From: Chthoniobacterales bacterium
GTDB taxonomy: Bacteria; Verrucomicrobiota; Verrucomicrobiia; Chthoniobacterales; UBA10450
Reading direction: 5' to 3'
Length of the DNA: 34,927 bases
NCBI GenBank assembly: GCA_013697365.1
Contig: JACCXA010000157.1
Location: 1-34,927, forward strand
The notes under the pieces were generated by a model. That model searched no databases. It was not told the origin of the DNA and saw nothing but the letters and a program-made list of their open reading frames with translations. The position numbers and the translations under genes are program-made. Positions 14,615 to 22,983 of this stretch are shown here, piece after piece. Every line of letters starts with the position of its first letter. Positions within the stretch are counted from its first letter, which is position 1.

Positions 14615-16420
14615 ATGACGAAGATCGAGGATTACGCCTTTCTTAGCGATACGCAGACGGGCGCGCTCGTCAGCCGCTTTGGTTGCGTCGACTGGCTTTG
14701 CTTTCCGCGCTTTGATTCAGGCGCCTGTTTCGCGGCACTTCTCGGGGACGGGAAAAATGGCACCTGGCGCTTTACGCCTGCCGGAGCATTGACCGCAACG
14801 CGCCGGACCTATCGCGGCGACACGCTGATTCTCGAGACGGAGCTGGAGACCGCGGAAGGGACGGTGCGGTTGATTGATTTCATGCCGCCACGCGGTGAGG
14901 CACCGGACATTATCCGCATCGTCGAAGGGGTGGCGGGAAGCGTGCCGATGCGGATGGACCTTACGATTCGTTTCGACTACGGACATATCATCCCGTGGGT
15001 GCGGAAACAGCACGGCGGGCTGGAAGCAATCGCAGGCCCGGACGCGATGATCCTGCACACGCCGATGGAGACACATGGCGAGAATCTCTCCACGGTCGCG
15101 GAGTTTACGGTCGAGCAAGGCGATCGCGTGCCTTTCGTTTTGACGTGGTTCCCGTCGCATGAGAAACCGCCGCGCAAGGTGCATGCCGAGCATGCGCTGG
15201 AGGAGACGGAGCGTTACTGGCGCGGCTGGGCGAACCGCTGTCAGGCAAAGGGCGAGTGGCGCAACGCGGTCATGCGCTCCCTCGTTACCCTGAAAGGCCT
15301 CACCTATGGCCCGACCGGCGGAATCGTTGCGGCACTCACCACGTCGCTGCCGGAAGAGATCGGTGGCGTGCGGAATTGGGACTATCGCTATTGCTGGCTG
15401 CGGGACGCGACCTTCACGCTCGTCGGCTTAATGGATGCTGGCTATCTTGAAGAAGCCCGTGCCTGGCGCGAATGGCTGCTCCGCGCCATCGCGGGGAGCC
15501 CTGCGCAGATGCAGATCATGTATGGGGTGCGCGGCGAGCGGCGTCTGGATGAGTTTGAGCTGCCCTGGCTCGCCGGTTACGAGAATTCGCAGCCAGTGCG
15601 AGTCGGCAATGCCGCGTCGCAACAATTCCAGCTGGATGTCTATGGGGAGGTGCTCGACTCGATGTACCGCGCCGACCTGGCCGGCATCAAGTCGAGCGAA
15701 GCAGACTGGCGGTTGCAGGTCGCGCTAATGCGGTCGCTCGAAACAAAATGGGAACTACCGGATTACGGCATCTGGGAAATCCGCGGCGAGCCGCAACATT
15801 TCACACACTCCAAGATGATGGCCTGGGTAGCGTTCGACCGGGCAGTGAAGCTGGTGGAGAAATGCGGCTGCGCAGCCGATGAGCACGTGGCGCGCTGGCG
15901 CGGCATTCGCGATCAGATCCATGAGCAGGTCTGCGCGCGCGGTTACAGCGCGAGGAAGAAAGCTTTCAGTCAGGTCTACGGATCAGACGAGCTGGATGCG
16001 AGCCTCCTCATGATGCCGCTCGTTGGTTTCCTGCCCGCCTCCGACGAGCGGGTCCGGAACACGGTTGAGGCTATCCAACGCGAGATGGTGGAAGATGGCT
16101 TCGTGCTGCGGTATCGAACAGAGACGAACAAGGTGGATGGCTTACCCGGAGGGGAAGGTGTGTTTTTGCTTTGCTCCTTCTGGCTCGCGGACTGCCTTCA
16201 TCTCATCGGGCGAACGCAGGAAGCGCGAGAGCTTTTCGAGCGGCTGCTATCGTTGCGCAACGACGTCGGCCTTCTCGCCGAAGAATACGATCCGCGCGCG
16301 GGGCGTATCCTGGGCAACTTCCCGCAGGCCTTCTCGCATGTGGCACTGGTGAACACGGCGTATTCCCTCAGCCACGATGCCGGCGGCGTTCGGGAAACTC
16401 CGGGGAGCGCACGCTTGTAG
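14615..16420 (+). CDS. Glycoside hydrolase family 15 protein (glucoamylase/trehalase type)
   Basis: This is a 601-residue protein with no signal peptide, so probably cytoplasmic. The N-terminal beta-sandwich starts KIEDYAFLSDTQTGALVSRF, normal for bacterial GH15 proteins. The (alpha/alpha)6 barrel contains the hallmark EEIGGVRNWDYRYCWLRDA (W255-D256 in NWDYRY) and, near the C-terminus, LLAEEYDPRAGRILGNFPQA, which holds catalytic-site glutamates E556/E557. Characterised relatives hydrolyse alpha-1,4 glucans, trehalose or isomaltose-type sugars; I cannot choose among these. Likely role is storage-glucan or trehalose turnover. It ends with TTG TAG embedded in a perfect palindrome that also separates it from the convergent CNNM gene. 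Confidence 0.93.
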   Translation: MTKIEDYAFLSDTQTGALVSRFGCVDWLCFPRFDSGACFAALLGDGKNGTWRFTPAGALTATRRTYRGDTLILETELETAEGTVRLIDFMPPRGEAPDIIRIVEGVAGSVPMRMDLTIRFDYGHIIPWVRKQHGGLEAIAGPDAMILHTPMETHGENLSTVAEFTVEQGDRVPFVLTWFPSHEKPPRKVHAEHALEETERYWRGWANRCQAKGEWRNAVMRSLVTLKGLTYGPTGGIVAALTTSLPEEIGGVRNWDYRYCWLRDATFTLVGLMDAGYLEEARAWREWLLRAIAGSPAQMQIMYGVRGERRLDEFELPWLAGYENSQPVRVGNAASQQFQLDVYGEVLDSMYRADLAGIKSSEADWRLQVALMRSLETKWELPDYGIWEIRGEPQHFTHSKMMAWVAFDRAVKLVEKCGCAADEHVARWRGIRDQIHEQVCARGYSARKKAFSQVYGSDELDASLLMMPLVGFLPASDERVRNTVEAIQREMVEDGFVLRYRTETNKVDGLPGGEGVFLLCSFWLADCLHLIGRTQEARELFERLLSLRNDVGLLAEEYDPRAGRILGNFPQAFSHVALVNTAYSLSHDAGGVRETPGSARL

Positions 16421-16429
16421 CGTGCGCTC
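16405..16429. terminator. 11-bp perfect hairpin spanning the GH15 stop, possible bidirectional terminator
   Basis: GAGCGCACGCT (16405-16415) and AGCGTGCGCTC (16419-16429) are perfectly complementary around TGT. The stop TAG (16418-16420) is inside. The hairpin lies between two converging genes, which suits a terminator in both directions, but neither side has a T-run. It also fits the TAG-linked palindrome group. Confidence 0.5.
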
Positions 16430-16457
16430 TTAGGAAACGTCCCGCGGTCGTCTCGGA

Positions 16458-17405
16458 TTACGCACTCTGCACGAGGCGCTTGATCAGCTCTTCGTCTATC
16501 GCGATGCCGATGAGCTTGCGCTCTGCGTCCACTACTGCCGCCAGCCGCAGGCGCGCGGCCCGAAGACGCCGGATGATACGGTAGGCCGGCTCATTCTCCG
16601 ATGCGGCCACGATTCGCCGGGTATACTTCGTCAATGAGGGGGACGTCTCGCGATCGAACAAAATGTCGGAGATATTCACGAGGCCGATCACTTCCCCGTT
16701 CTCGGAGACAACAGGAAAGCGCTCGACACCGCTCGATCGGCTGAGGTCGATGACCTCAAGGGGTGACGTTCGGGGTGGAATCGTCAGGCACTTGGCCAGC
16801 GGGACCATGACATCACGGACCATCACGTTCCGGAAATCGACCACGTTGTGAATCATGGCCCGTTCGGTGGAGGAAAGAGAACCTTCGCGTTCGCTTTGCA
16901 CGGCGACCTGCTTGAGTTCCTCGCGCGCGGCGAAAAGGCGGGCGCCGTCTGAAGCCTTGCGCGGGAGAAACAATTTTCCGACGCGCTCCCCAAACGCAAT
17001 CACTGGCCACAGGATGAGCGAAGCGGTCTCCAGGAAACCGCCGAGCGCCGCGAGCGCGCGCAATGGAAACCGCCGGAAAAGCGACTTCGGCAGAACCGTG
17101 AGCACGAAGAGGTAGATCGGAATGGCGGCAGCGAGTGCGATCACATAACCGCCACGTCCAAACGATTCGACCAGCGACCTTGTCGCCAGGAGCAGTGCGA
17201 GAATGTCGGCGATGTTCGTCAGGATAAGGACCGTGACGAGCGGGCGTCCGGGATGCTCGAGCAGCCGCGCGAGGCGGCGTGTCCCACGAGTGCGCTGCTT
17301 AACGTGATGGCGCAGCTGCACTTCATCGATCGAAAGGAGCCCGGCTTCGATTCCCGCGAAAAGGAACGAAAAGGCGCAGAGACCGAAGACCGCGAGCCAG
17401 ATCAT
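16458..17405 (-). CDS. CNNM/DUF21 membrane protein with CBS pair, lacking CorC_HlyC domain
   Basis: This is a 315-residue protein. A DUF21 membrane domain (MIWLAVFGLCAFSFLFAGIEAG, then ADILALLLATRSLV, IALAAAIPIYLFVLTVLPKSLF) is followed by two CBS motifs (MVRDVMVPLAKCLTIPP at about 195-211, GVERFPVVSENGEVIGLVNI). It stops soon after the second CBS unit, at RLRLAAVVDAERKLIGIAID, so the C-terminal CorC_HlyC domain of its upstream neighbour is absent. CNNM proteins are implicated in Mg2+ (and cobalt) efflux or homeostasis. Its ATG overlaps the stop of the upstream paralog as ATGA (17402-17405), so the two are co-translated and probably form a heteromeric complex; this last point is inference. 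Confidence 0.88.
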   Translation of the reverse strand: MIWLAVFGLCAFSFLFAGIEAGLLSIDEVQLRHHVKQRTRGTRRLARLLEHPGRPLVTVLILTNIADILALLLATRSLVESFGRGGYVIALAAAIPIYLFVLTVLPKSLFRRFPLRALAALGGFLETASLILWPVIAFGERVGKLFLPRKASDGARLFAAREELKQVAVQSEREGSLSSTERAMIHNVVDFRNVMVRDVMVPLAKCLTIPPRTSPLEVIDLSRSSGVERFPVVSENGEVIGLVNISDILFDRETSPSLTKYTRRIVAASENEPAYRIIRRLRAARLRLAAVVDAERKLIGIAIDEELIKRLVQSA

Positions 17406-18706
17406 GACGTCTCCTCCTCCCTGTCGTCGTCCTCAGCGGTCATTTCATCGTCCGTGAGATAAGCGGTCTTCTGGAGCAACAATTCTTCGATCCGTTTGCG
17501 TCCCGTGCGTCGAACCGTAATCGCGAGACGCGGCATCTCGACCTGCGTGCCCGACGGAGGCAGGTAGCCGAGGCGGTTGAAAACAAGGCCGCCGATGGTG
17601 TCGATCCCCTCGGCTTTGAGTTCGAAGCCGAGATGCTCGGTCAAGTCGTCCAGCCGCGCGTTTCCGCTGACCACGAGACGCCCGTCTTCGAGCGGCTCAA
17701 TGTAAAGATCAGCCTGACCGAGGGGCGCGGCATCGCTGATGATTTCCTCGACAATATCCGAGAGAGTGATGATGCCGGCCGTTCCTCCGAATTCATCCAC
17801 CACCACAGCCAGGCCCTGCGGGTGCGAGAGAAAATTGCGGAGCAAATTGAGGGCAGGCATCGTCTCGTGCACAAAGGAAGGCAAGGCCACGTTCTCCGTG
17901 TAATGCTCACTCGGATCGAGCAGGAACGTCCGTGTATCGATGATGCCAACGACCTGGTCGGGCGTGTCGGCATAAACCGGCACGCGGCGATGGCGACGTT
18001 CTTTTAATTGCGCGATCGCTTCCTCGTTCGTGAGATCATCGGGCAAGGCAAAAGTATCGACGCGCGGTGTCATGCAATCCTTCGCGGTCTTATCGCCGAG
18101 CTTAATAATTTCCTGGATCATCTCGCCCTCGGCCTCCTGGAGCGTCCCTTGTTCTTCTCCGATCTCGACCAGGGTCTCGAGCGCCTCGTCGTTCAGGGCG
18201 GATCGGCTCCCGGATTGGGCCGGTGTGATCCTGGAGACCAGGGCTTCACTGATTCTTTCCAGCAAATCCCCAACACGTCCGAGAAGAGGCATGAGAGCGC
18301 GCAGAGTGAAGACTCCGATCGCGGAAAGGCGATACGGCGCGGAAAGGGCGAGGACTTTGGGGATGAGGTCGCAGGCCAGGACGACGATTGCGAAAATAAC
18401 GAACGCGACCACCCACTGCGAGAATTGGGCAGCCGCGAGCGGCCCTTCCCAAAGGAGAAACAGGCAAAGCACGACGAGGGGCACGTTGACCAGGACATCG
18501 GCGAGAAGGAGAACGTTGAGGACGCGGCGCGGGTGATCGCGGAAGACCTGAATGAAATTCCGGAGCGATGGGTGATGGTCTTCCAGCCGGCGCAACTGAT
18601 GCGCTTTTAGCGAGAAAAGCGCCGTCTCCAGACCGGAGAACAAGGCCGAAGCAAAGATGAGCGCCCCGATGAGGAGGAGGAGGAGGGAAATCATCCCGCG
18701 CAGCAT
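17402..18706 (-). CDS. CNNM/CorC-HlyC family membrane protein (hemolysin C-like)
   Basis: This is a 434-residue protein with the full architecture: DUF21 domain with helices at residues about 5-25, 60-85 and 95-150 (FSGLETALFSLKAHQLRRLE near the N-terminus), a CBS pair beginning AKDCMTPRVDTFALPDD (about 206-222) with VPVYADTPDQVVGIID and AVVVDEFGGTAGIITLSDIVEEIIS, and a C-terminal CorC_HlyC domain (EDGRLVVSGNARLDDL...GGLVFNRLGYLPPSGTQVE). Relatives take part in Mg2+ or divalent cation export. A second in-frame ATG at 18694 is a possible start. It overlaps its shorter paralog downstream by four bases. Divergent from the DUF309 gene with about 85 bases between. Confidence 0.92.
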   Translation of the reverse strand: MLRGMISLLLLLIGALIFASALFSGLETALFSLKAHQLRRLEDHHPSLRNFIQVFRDHPRRVLNVLLLADVLVNVPLVVLCLFLLWEGPLAAAQFSQWVVAFVIFAIVVLACDLIPKVLALSAPYRLSAIGVFTLRALMPLLGRVGDLLERISEALVSRITPAQSGSRSALNDEALETLVEIGEEQGTLQEAEGEMIQEIIKLGDKTAKDCMTPRVDTFALPDDLTNEEAIAQLKERRHRRVPVYADTPDQVVGIIDTRTFLLDPSEHYTENVALPSFVHETMPALNLLRNFLSHPQGLAVVVDEFGGTAGIITLSDIVEEIISDAAPLGQADLYIEPLEDGRLVVSGNARLDDLTEHLGFELKAEGIDTIGGLVFNRLGYLPPSGTQVEMPRLAITVRRTGRKRIEELLLQKTAYLTDDEMTAEDDDREEETS

Positions 18707-18792
18707 CGGCTGCCCTGCGCGTCTTCCCGATCTCGGAAATTCACGCGTGCCAGTTTGCCCCTCATCTCAGACGGCAGCAAATTAAGGCCTGC

Positions 18793-19263
18793 ATGACCAA
18801 AGGCGAGCGGATTTCACGTTTCGTGGCTGAGCTGGCCGGCGCGCCGGTCGAAGAGGACGGGGCCGAGATCGCTCACCATCCCTGTTACACCGGCTTTTTC
18901 CGTTGCTGGAATGAGCAGCGCTATTACGAAGCGCACGATGTGCTCGAACATCTCTGGCTGAAGACGACCTCGGGCGACGCGAATTATTTCAAGGGCCTGA
19001 TCCAGGCAGCCGGCGCATTTGTTCATCTCCAAAAGCAGTTCGAACACCCCGCCCATCGCGTGCATGGCCGACGGCTCGGACCGGCGGTGCGTTTGTTTCG
19101 GCTGGCCGAGAAAAATCTGACGCCGTACGCGCCGGTGCGGTATGGCTTCGATGTCGCGGGATTGCTGGCGCTGATTCAGGGAAAGGCGGGAGCGATCGAG
19201 CAGTCTGAATTCACGCGAAATCCGTGGTCGCCGGAGAACGCGCCGCAGCTGAGTCTCTTGTAG
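18793..19263 (+). CDS. DUF309 domain protein
   Basis: This 156-residue helical protein contains the DUF309 core HHPCYTGFFRCWNEQRYYEA (28-47) continuing HDVLEHLWLKT, then YFKGLIQAAGAFVHLQKQ (65-82) and GRRLGPAVRLFRLAEKNL. The Y-E-x-H-D-x-L-E-x-x-W pattern is the hallmark. The family is widespread, cytoplasmic and of unknown biochemical function. It is transcribed alone, divergently from the CNNM pair. Its last codons are CTC TTG TAG, where TCTTGTA is also the first arm of a long inverted repeat (19256-19337), so the C-terminal leucine and stop are shared with a repeat element. Confidence 0.87.
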   Translation: MTKGERISRFVAELAGAPVEEDGAEIAHHPCYTGFFRCWNEQRYYEAHDVLEHLWLKTTSGDANYFKGLIQAAGAFVHLQKQFEHPAHRVHGRRLGPAVRLFRLAEKNLTPYAPVRYGFDVAGLLALIQGKAGAIEQSEFTRNPWSPENAPQLSLL

Positions 19264-19337
19264 CGGCGGTCTACGACCGCCGAAAAGGCGTGTTAGCTCC
19301 CCAAAGGCTTCGGCGGTCACAGATCGCCGATACAAGA
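19256..19337. repeat. Long TAG-linked inverted repeat after the DUF309 gene
   Basis: TCTTGTA (19256-19262) pairs with TACAAGA (19331-19337), and adjacent bases extend the stem with one mismatch. Inside, CGGCGGTC (19264-19271) pairs with GACCGCCG (19275-19282), and further CGGCGGTC/GATCGCCG copies lie at 19311-19329. The stop codon of the DUF309 gene (19261-19263) is in the left arm. Confidence 0.75.
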
Positions 19338-19386
19338 CCCGAGCGCGGCGCAAGCCGAACAGTTGCGCGAACCTGGCCAACCAGAT

Positions 19387-19974
19387 CTAGATGAAGAGCG
19401 CGGGCACCAACGCGAACGGAATGCCGACGATGTTCGACAACGACGGGATGCTCCAGATCGTCAGGCTCCGGCCGTACTCACCGACGATGAACGCCTCTAA
19501 TCGGTTCTCAATCTCTTCGGGTGATGGACCTATTGCGTGTGAAATTTCCGGGGAACGCCAGGCGTTGCCTCCGCGAGTCGTGAGCTCGACGTGACCTAAT
19601 TGATACGTGCTCGTGGTGCGGCCGGACCGATCCGTCACGCGGCTCGTGCCGCTGGATGAGTCGAATGAGGTCACGTCCTGGAGGTGGATTTGCTGATTGG
19701 GAACCAGGCCAAGAATCCGCCTCGTCACCGTCACGTCGCTCGGCCTTCCTGCACCACGCGCTCCACGGGAACCGTGACGACGCCCCGCGTTTCCAGCACC
19801 TCCTCAAGTTCGGCGCGGCTCGAGGCGTTCGCAACGCAGCGTGAGCGTTGCGCCACTCCAAAGACCCATCGTCGCCGCCGCGATGCTCATGAACGGCATG
19901 ACAAAGAGAGCCAGGAAGGCCGCGCAGCCGAAAAAGGGCTCGCGTTTCGTCGTCTCGGGCTCACCCGGACTCAT
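19387..19974 (-). pseudogene. Small membrane protein gene disrupted by two compensating frameshifts
   Basis: The gene starts at ATG 19974, overlapping the TSUP stop as ATGA. It encodes MSPGEPETTKREPFFGCAAF, a hydrophobic helix (LALFVMPFMSIAAATMGLWS) and LTLRCERLEPRR before TGA. The sequence AELEEVLETRGVVTVPVERV continues in the next frame for about 30 codons, then a shift back gives DVTVTRRILGLVPNQQIHLQ and a complete C-terminus ending in a hydrophobic helix (SIPSLSNIVGIPFALVPALF). Joined, the pieces read as one protein of about 195 residues: helix, C-x-R domain with LVPNQQIHLQDV, helix. I recognise the general pattern (small membrane proteins of unknown function) but not a named family. Either a recent pseudogene or indel errors in the sequence. 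Confidence 0.55.
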
Positions 19975-20726
19975 TGGCCTGCGAAGATCAGTTTAAGGGC
20001 AGCGACCACCAAAACGAGGGCAAGCAAAACGGAGATCGTCCGAATGGGGAAGCGCCGGCTGCCTAAATAAGAACCGACAGTTCCGGCCGCGACTGCCGCC
20101 ACCGCGAGCCACCATGCTTCCCGTGGAATGGGCCGGCCGCTGCTCAAGTAGCCGAGGAGCCCGGCGATCGAATTCAGCAGGATGAAGAAGACCGAGGTCG
20201 CCGCGGCGCGACGAGTGTAGGTCCAATGACAGAACAGAAGCAGCGGTGTTAGGAAGATGCCGCCGCCGGTGCCAGTGAGGCCGGAGAGGAAGCCGATTCC
20301 TGCGCCGATGCCGAGCGAGACTGGTGCAGGTGGCGCTTGCACATGAGGCGGATCACTCTGGCGAAAGAACAAGCGCGCCGCCGAAAACAAGAGGACGGCG
20401 CCCAGGAGGTATTTCAGAATTGGCGATGCGACATGCAGGTAGCCGCCGAGAAAGGCGCAGGGCGCCGAGAGCAGTGCGAAGGGCCAGAAGAAATTCCATG
20501 AGAAATGGCCAGCGCGGAAAAATTGGAAAGCGCCGACGGAGGCGACCAGGATGTTTAGAACCAGCGCCGTCGGCCGGATGAAGGTGGCGGCGAGTCCGCA
20601 CAGGCTCATGACCGCGATGTAGCCGGACGCGCCGGCGTGTCCCACGGAAGAATAGAGGAACGCGACGAGGGCGATCCCGGTTAGAAGGAGAACGAGATCA
20701 CCGGGTGTGTTCAAGAAGCGAAACAT
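19971..20726 (-). CDS. TSUP family transporter (TauE/SafE-type sulfite/organosulfonate exporter)
   Basis: This is an inner-membrane protein of about 251 residues with roughly eight hydrophobic segments, arranged as two repeats. The first repeat has FLYSSVGHAGASGYIAVMSL (about 19-38), the second GIGAGIGFLSGLTGTGGGIF, the typical glycine-rich TSUP motifs. Characterised members export sulfite, sulfoacetate or taurine-derived products or take up sulfur compounds; the substrate here is unknown, and the SsuABC-like importer is too far away to link. The ATG at 20726 lies in the edge of the heptamer repeat (GATGTTTCGC), so the start codon is supplied by the repeat; the next candidate is a TTG at 20714. 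The frame is open further upstream (to 20849), but only through repeat sequence. Its stop overlaps the start of the frameshifted gene. Confidence 0.9.
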   Translation of the reverse strand: MFRFLNTPGDLVLLLTGIALVAFLYSSVGHAGASGYIAVMSLCGLAATFIRPTALVLNILVASVGAFQFFRAGHFSWNFFWPFALLSAPCAFLGGYLHVASPILKYLLGAVLLFSAARLFFRQSDPPHVQAPPAPVSLGIGAGIGFLSGLTGTGGGIFLTPLLLFCHWTYTRRAAATSVFFILLNSIAGLLGYLSSGRPIPREAWWLAVAAVAAGTVGSYLGSRRFPIRTISVLLALVLVVAALKLIFAGQ

Positions 20727-20820
20727 CGAACATCCAAGATCGAACATCCAACATGGAATGAGCTGCCGCGACGCCTGCGCTTCGACGTTGGACGTTCGAT
20801 GTTCGGTGTTCGATGTTCGC
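20719..20820. repeat. MITE-like hairpin made of two inverted heptamer arrays
   Basis: The left arm (20719-20760) reads GCGAAACATCG then AACATCC, AAGATCG, AACATCC, AACATGG, AATG. The right arm (20785-20820), read on the minus strand, is GCGAACATCG, AACACCG, AACATCG, AACGTCC, AACGTCG. The arms are largely complementary, leaving a loop of about 25 bases. The ends resemble those of the four-helix-bundle cassette (GCAAACATCG), so this looks like a non-coding derivative. It fills the gap between the divergent TSUP and DUF255 genes. Confidence 0.8.
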
Positions 20821-20826
20821 CTCCCA

Positions 20827-22959
20827 ATGGCGGCTTCATCACATAGCAACCGGCTGGCGCAGGAGAAATCGCCTTATCTCCTGCAGCACGCAGACAATCC
20901 TGTGGATTGGATGCCGTGGAATGAAGAGGCCTTCGCCAAAGCGCGCGCGGAGAGCAAGCCGATCTTTCTCTCGATTGGCTATTCGACCTGCCACTGGTGC
21001 CACGTCATGGCGCACGAGTCTTTCGAGGACGACGCGACGGCGGCGATCATGAATCGCGAGTTCGTGAACATCAAAGTCGACCGCGAAGAGCGCCCGGACG
21101 TCGACCGCGTTTACATGACTTTCGTGCAGGCCACGACCGGACATGGCGGTTGGCCGATGAGCGTCTGGTTAACGCCGGAGCTGAAGCCATTTGTCGGGGG
21201 CACTTATTTTCCGCCGGAAGATCGATATGGACATCCCGGTTTCAAGAAGGTGCTGACGCGGATCGCCGCCGCGTGGCAGCAGGACCGGGAGAAGATCGGG
21301 GAACAGGGGACGAGAATCGTCGAGGCGTTAAAAGAAGCATCGCTGGCTTCGGGAGGAGGCGAGGCAGTGGAGGCCAGCGCGATCGAAGACGCGTACCAGC
21401 AGATCGCGCGGAGTTTCGATGCGCACGAGGGAGGGTTTGGGAGCGCTCCGAAATTTCCACGGCCGGTGATGCTGAATTTTCTGCTCCGTGTTTATGCGCG
21501 CGACCCCAGGAGTTCGGCTGGCAAACACGCGCTCGAGATGACGCTGTTTACGCTGCGCAAAATGGCGTCTGGCGGGATGCACGATCATCTCGGAGGCGGC
21601 TTCTCGCGCTACTCCGTCGATCAGTTCTGGCACGTGCCGCATTTCGAAAAAATGCTCTACGACCAGGCGCAGCTCGCCCTTGCCTATCTCGATGCATTTC
21701 AGATCACGCATGACCCGGAGTTCGAGAGGGTCGCGCGCGATGTGCTCGATTACGTCCGGCGCGATATGACTGCGCCGGAGGGCGGCTTTTATTCCGCGGA
21801 AGATGCCGACAGCACCATCGAGCATGGAAAGCCGGAGCATGCAGAGGGCGCGTTTTATGTGTGGACTAGGGAGCAAATCGACAGCGTTCTGGGCGCCAGC
21901 GCGGAGGTGTTCAACTTTTACTTCGGCGTCGAGCCAGACGGGAACGCGCCCGCCGGTGCCGATCCGCATGGCGAATTCGGCGGCAAGAATATCTTGATCG
22001 AGCGCCATACCCTGGCGGAGACGGCGCAACAGTTTGGCAAGAGCGAAGCGGAGATCGGTGAGACACTGGCGAGGGCGCGTCAGACTTTGTTCGGCCTGCG
22101 GGAAAAGCGACCGCGCCCGCACTTGGACGACAAAATTATCACGGCCTGGAATGGCCTCATGATCTCGGCCTTCGCGCGCGCTGCGCAGGTTCTGGATGAC
22201 CCGGCTTACCTGGCTGTTGCGGAAAACGCGGCGCGGTGTCTACAAATCCATCTTTACGACGATGCCTCTGGAATTATGGTCCGAAATTACCGGCAAGGAC
22301 GCAGCACGGTGGAAGGTTTCGCGGACGACTACGCGTTTGTGATCCAGGGGTTGCTCGACCTCTACGAGGCTTCGTTCGACATCTCCTGGTTGAAGTTCGC
22401 GCTCGCGTTGCAAGACACGCAGGACCGCCTCTTTTTCGATGCGGACCATGGCGGCTACTTCAGCGGTAGCGGGAAGGATCCGAGCGTCCTGCTCCGCTTG
22501 AAGGAAGACAATGACGGCGCAGAACCGGCCGCCAGCTCAGTCGCAGCGTTGAATCTCCTGCGACTCGCGCAAATCCGAAATGACGATAGCTATCGGCAAC
22601 GCGCAGAAAAAACGATCGCGGCCTTCGGCGCCACGCTGACGCGAATCCCAGGCGCGATGCCGCAGATGCTGGTTGCGCTCGATTTTAGTCTGCGCAAGCC
22701 TCGACAAATCATTGTCGCAGGCGAGCCGGATTCAGATGCGACTAAAGCTTTGCTTCGCGCGGTGCATGCGCATTTCCTGCCAAGCAAGGTGCTTCTCCTC
22801 GCCGATGGCGCGGCAGGCAGCGCCTTTCTGGAGGAGAAGATCGAGGCTTTGCGTGAGATGAAGCCGCTTGGCAAACAGCCTGCCTCCTACGTCTGCGATA
22901 ACTTTACTTGTCAGACACCGGTGACGGACGCGGATCAGCTGCGAGCGTTGTTAGGGTAA
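20827..22959 (+). CDS. Thioredoxin-fold DUF255 protein (YyaL/SPATA20 family)
   Basis: This is a 710-residue protein. The N-terminal thioredoxin-like domain starts NRLAQEKSPYLLQHADNPVD and contains the redox motif CHWC (55-58) in GYSTCHWCHVMAHESFED, followed by NREFVNIKVDREERPDVD and GHGGWPMSVWLTPELKPFVG. The rest is an (alpha/alpha)6-type barrel related to N-acylglucosamine 2-epimerases (DDKIITAWNGLMISAFARAA, SEDADSTIEHGKPEHAEGAF), as usual in the family. Function is unestablished; a redox or sugar-linked role is proposed by the folds. I start it at MAASSHSNRL (20827), after the repeat; the frame continues upstream to 20707 but only as translated repeat. It is divergent from the TSUP gene. 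A short hairpin with a T6 tract overlaps the stop. Confidence 0.93.
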   Translation: MAASSHSNRLAQEKSPYLLQHADNPVDWMPWNEEAFAKARAESKPIFLSIGYSTCHWCHVMAHESFEDDATAAIMNREFVNIKVDREERPDVDRVYMTFVQATTGHGGWPMSVWLTPELKPFVGGTYFPPEDRYGHPGFKKVLTRIAAAWQQDREKIGEQGTRIVEALKEASLASGGGEAVEASAIEDAYQQIARSFDAHEGGFGSAPKFPRPVMLNFLLRVYARDPRSSAGKHALEMTLFTLRKMASGGMHDHLGGGFSRYSVDQFWHVPHFEKMLYDQAQLALAYLDAFQITHDPEFERVARDVLDYVRRDMTAPEGGFYSAEDADSTIEHGKPEHAEGAFYVWTREQIDSVLGASAEVFNFYFGVEPDGNAPAGADPHGEFGGKNILIERHTLAETAQQFGKSEAEIGETLARARQTLFGLREKRPRPHLDDKIITAWNGLMISAFARAAQVLDDPAYLAVAENAARCLQIHLYDDASGIMVRNYRQGRSTVEGFADDYAFVIQGLLDLYEASFDISWLKFALALQDTQDRLFFDADHGGYFSGSGKDPSVLLRLKEDNDGAEPAASSVAALNLLRLAQIRNDDSYRQRAEKTIAAFGATLTRIPGAMPQMLVALDFSLRKPRQIIVAGEPDSDATKALLRAVHAHFLPSKVLLLADGAAGSAFLEEKIEALREMKPLGKQPASYVCDNFTCQTPVTDADQLRALLG

Positions 22960-22967
22960 CGTTTTTT
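22949..22967 (+). terminator. Weak intrinsic terminator of the DUF255 gene
   Basis: GTTA (22950-22953) pairs with TAAC (22957-22960) around GGG, extended by one T-G pair, followed by six T residues (22962-22967). The stem is short and includes the TAA stop, so it is only moderately convincing. Confidence 0.4.
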
Positions 22968-22983
22968 ATCCGAGGCATCTGTG

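Noticed and set aside
20707..20826. N-terminal extension of the DUF255 protein to 20707 and of the TSUP protein to 20849
   Set aside because: Both read through the inverted heptamer repeat; the homologous protein starts just after it.
21328..22122. Long minus-strand frame opposite the DUF255 gene, and similar long frames opposite priA, the transglycosylase and others
   Set aside because: Each is antisense to a gene with clear family motifs; the GC-rich third positions leave long open frames by chance.
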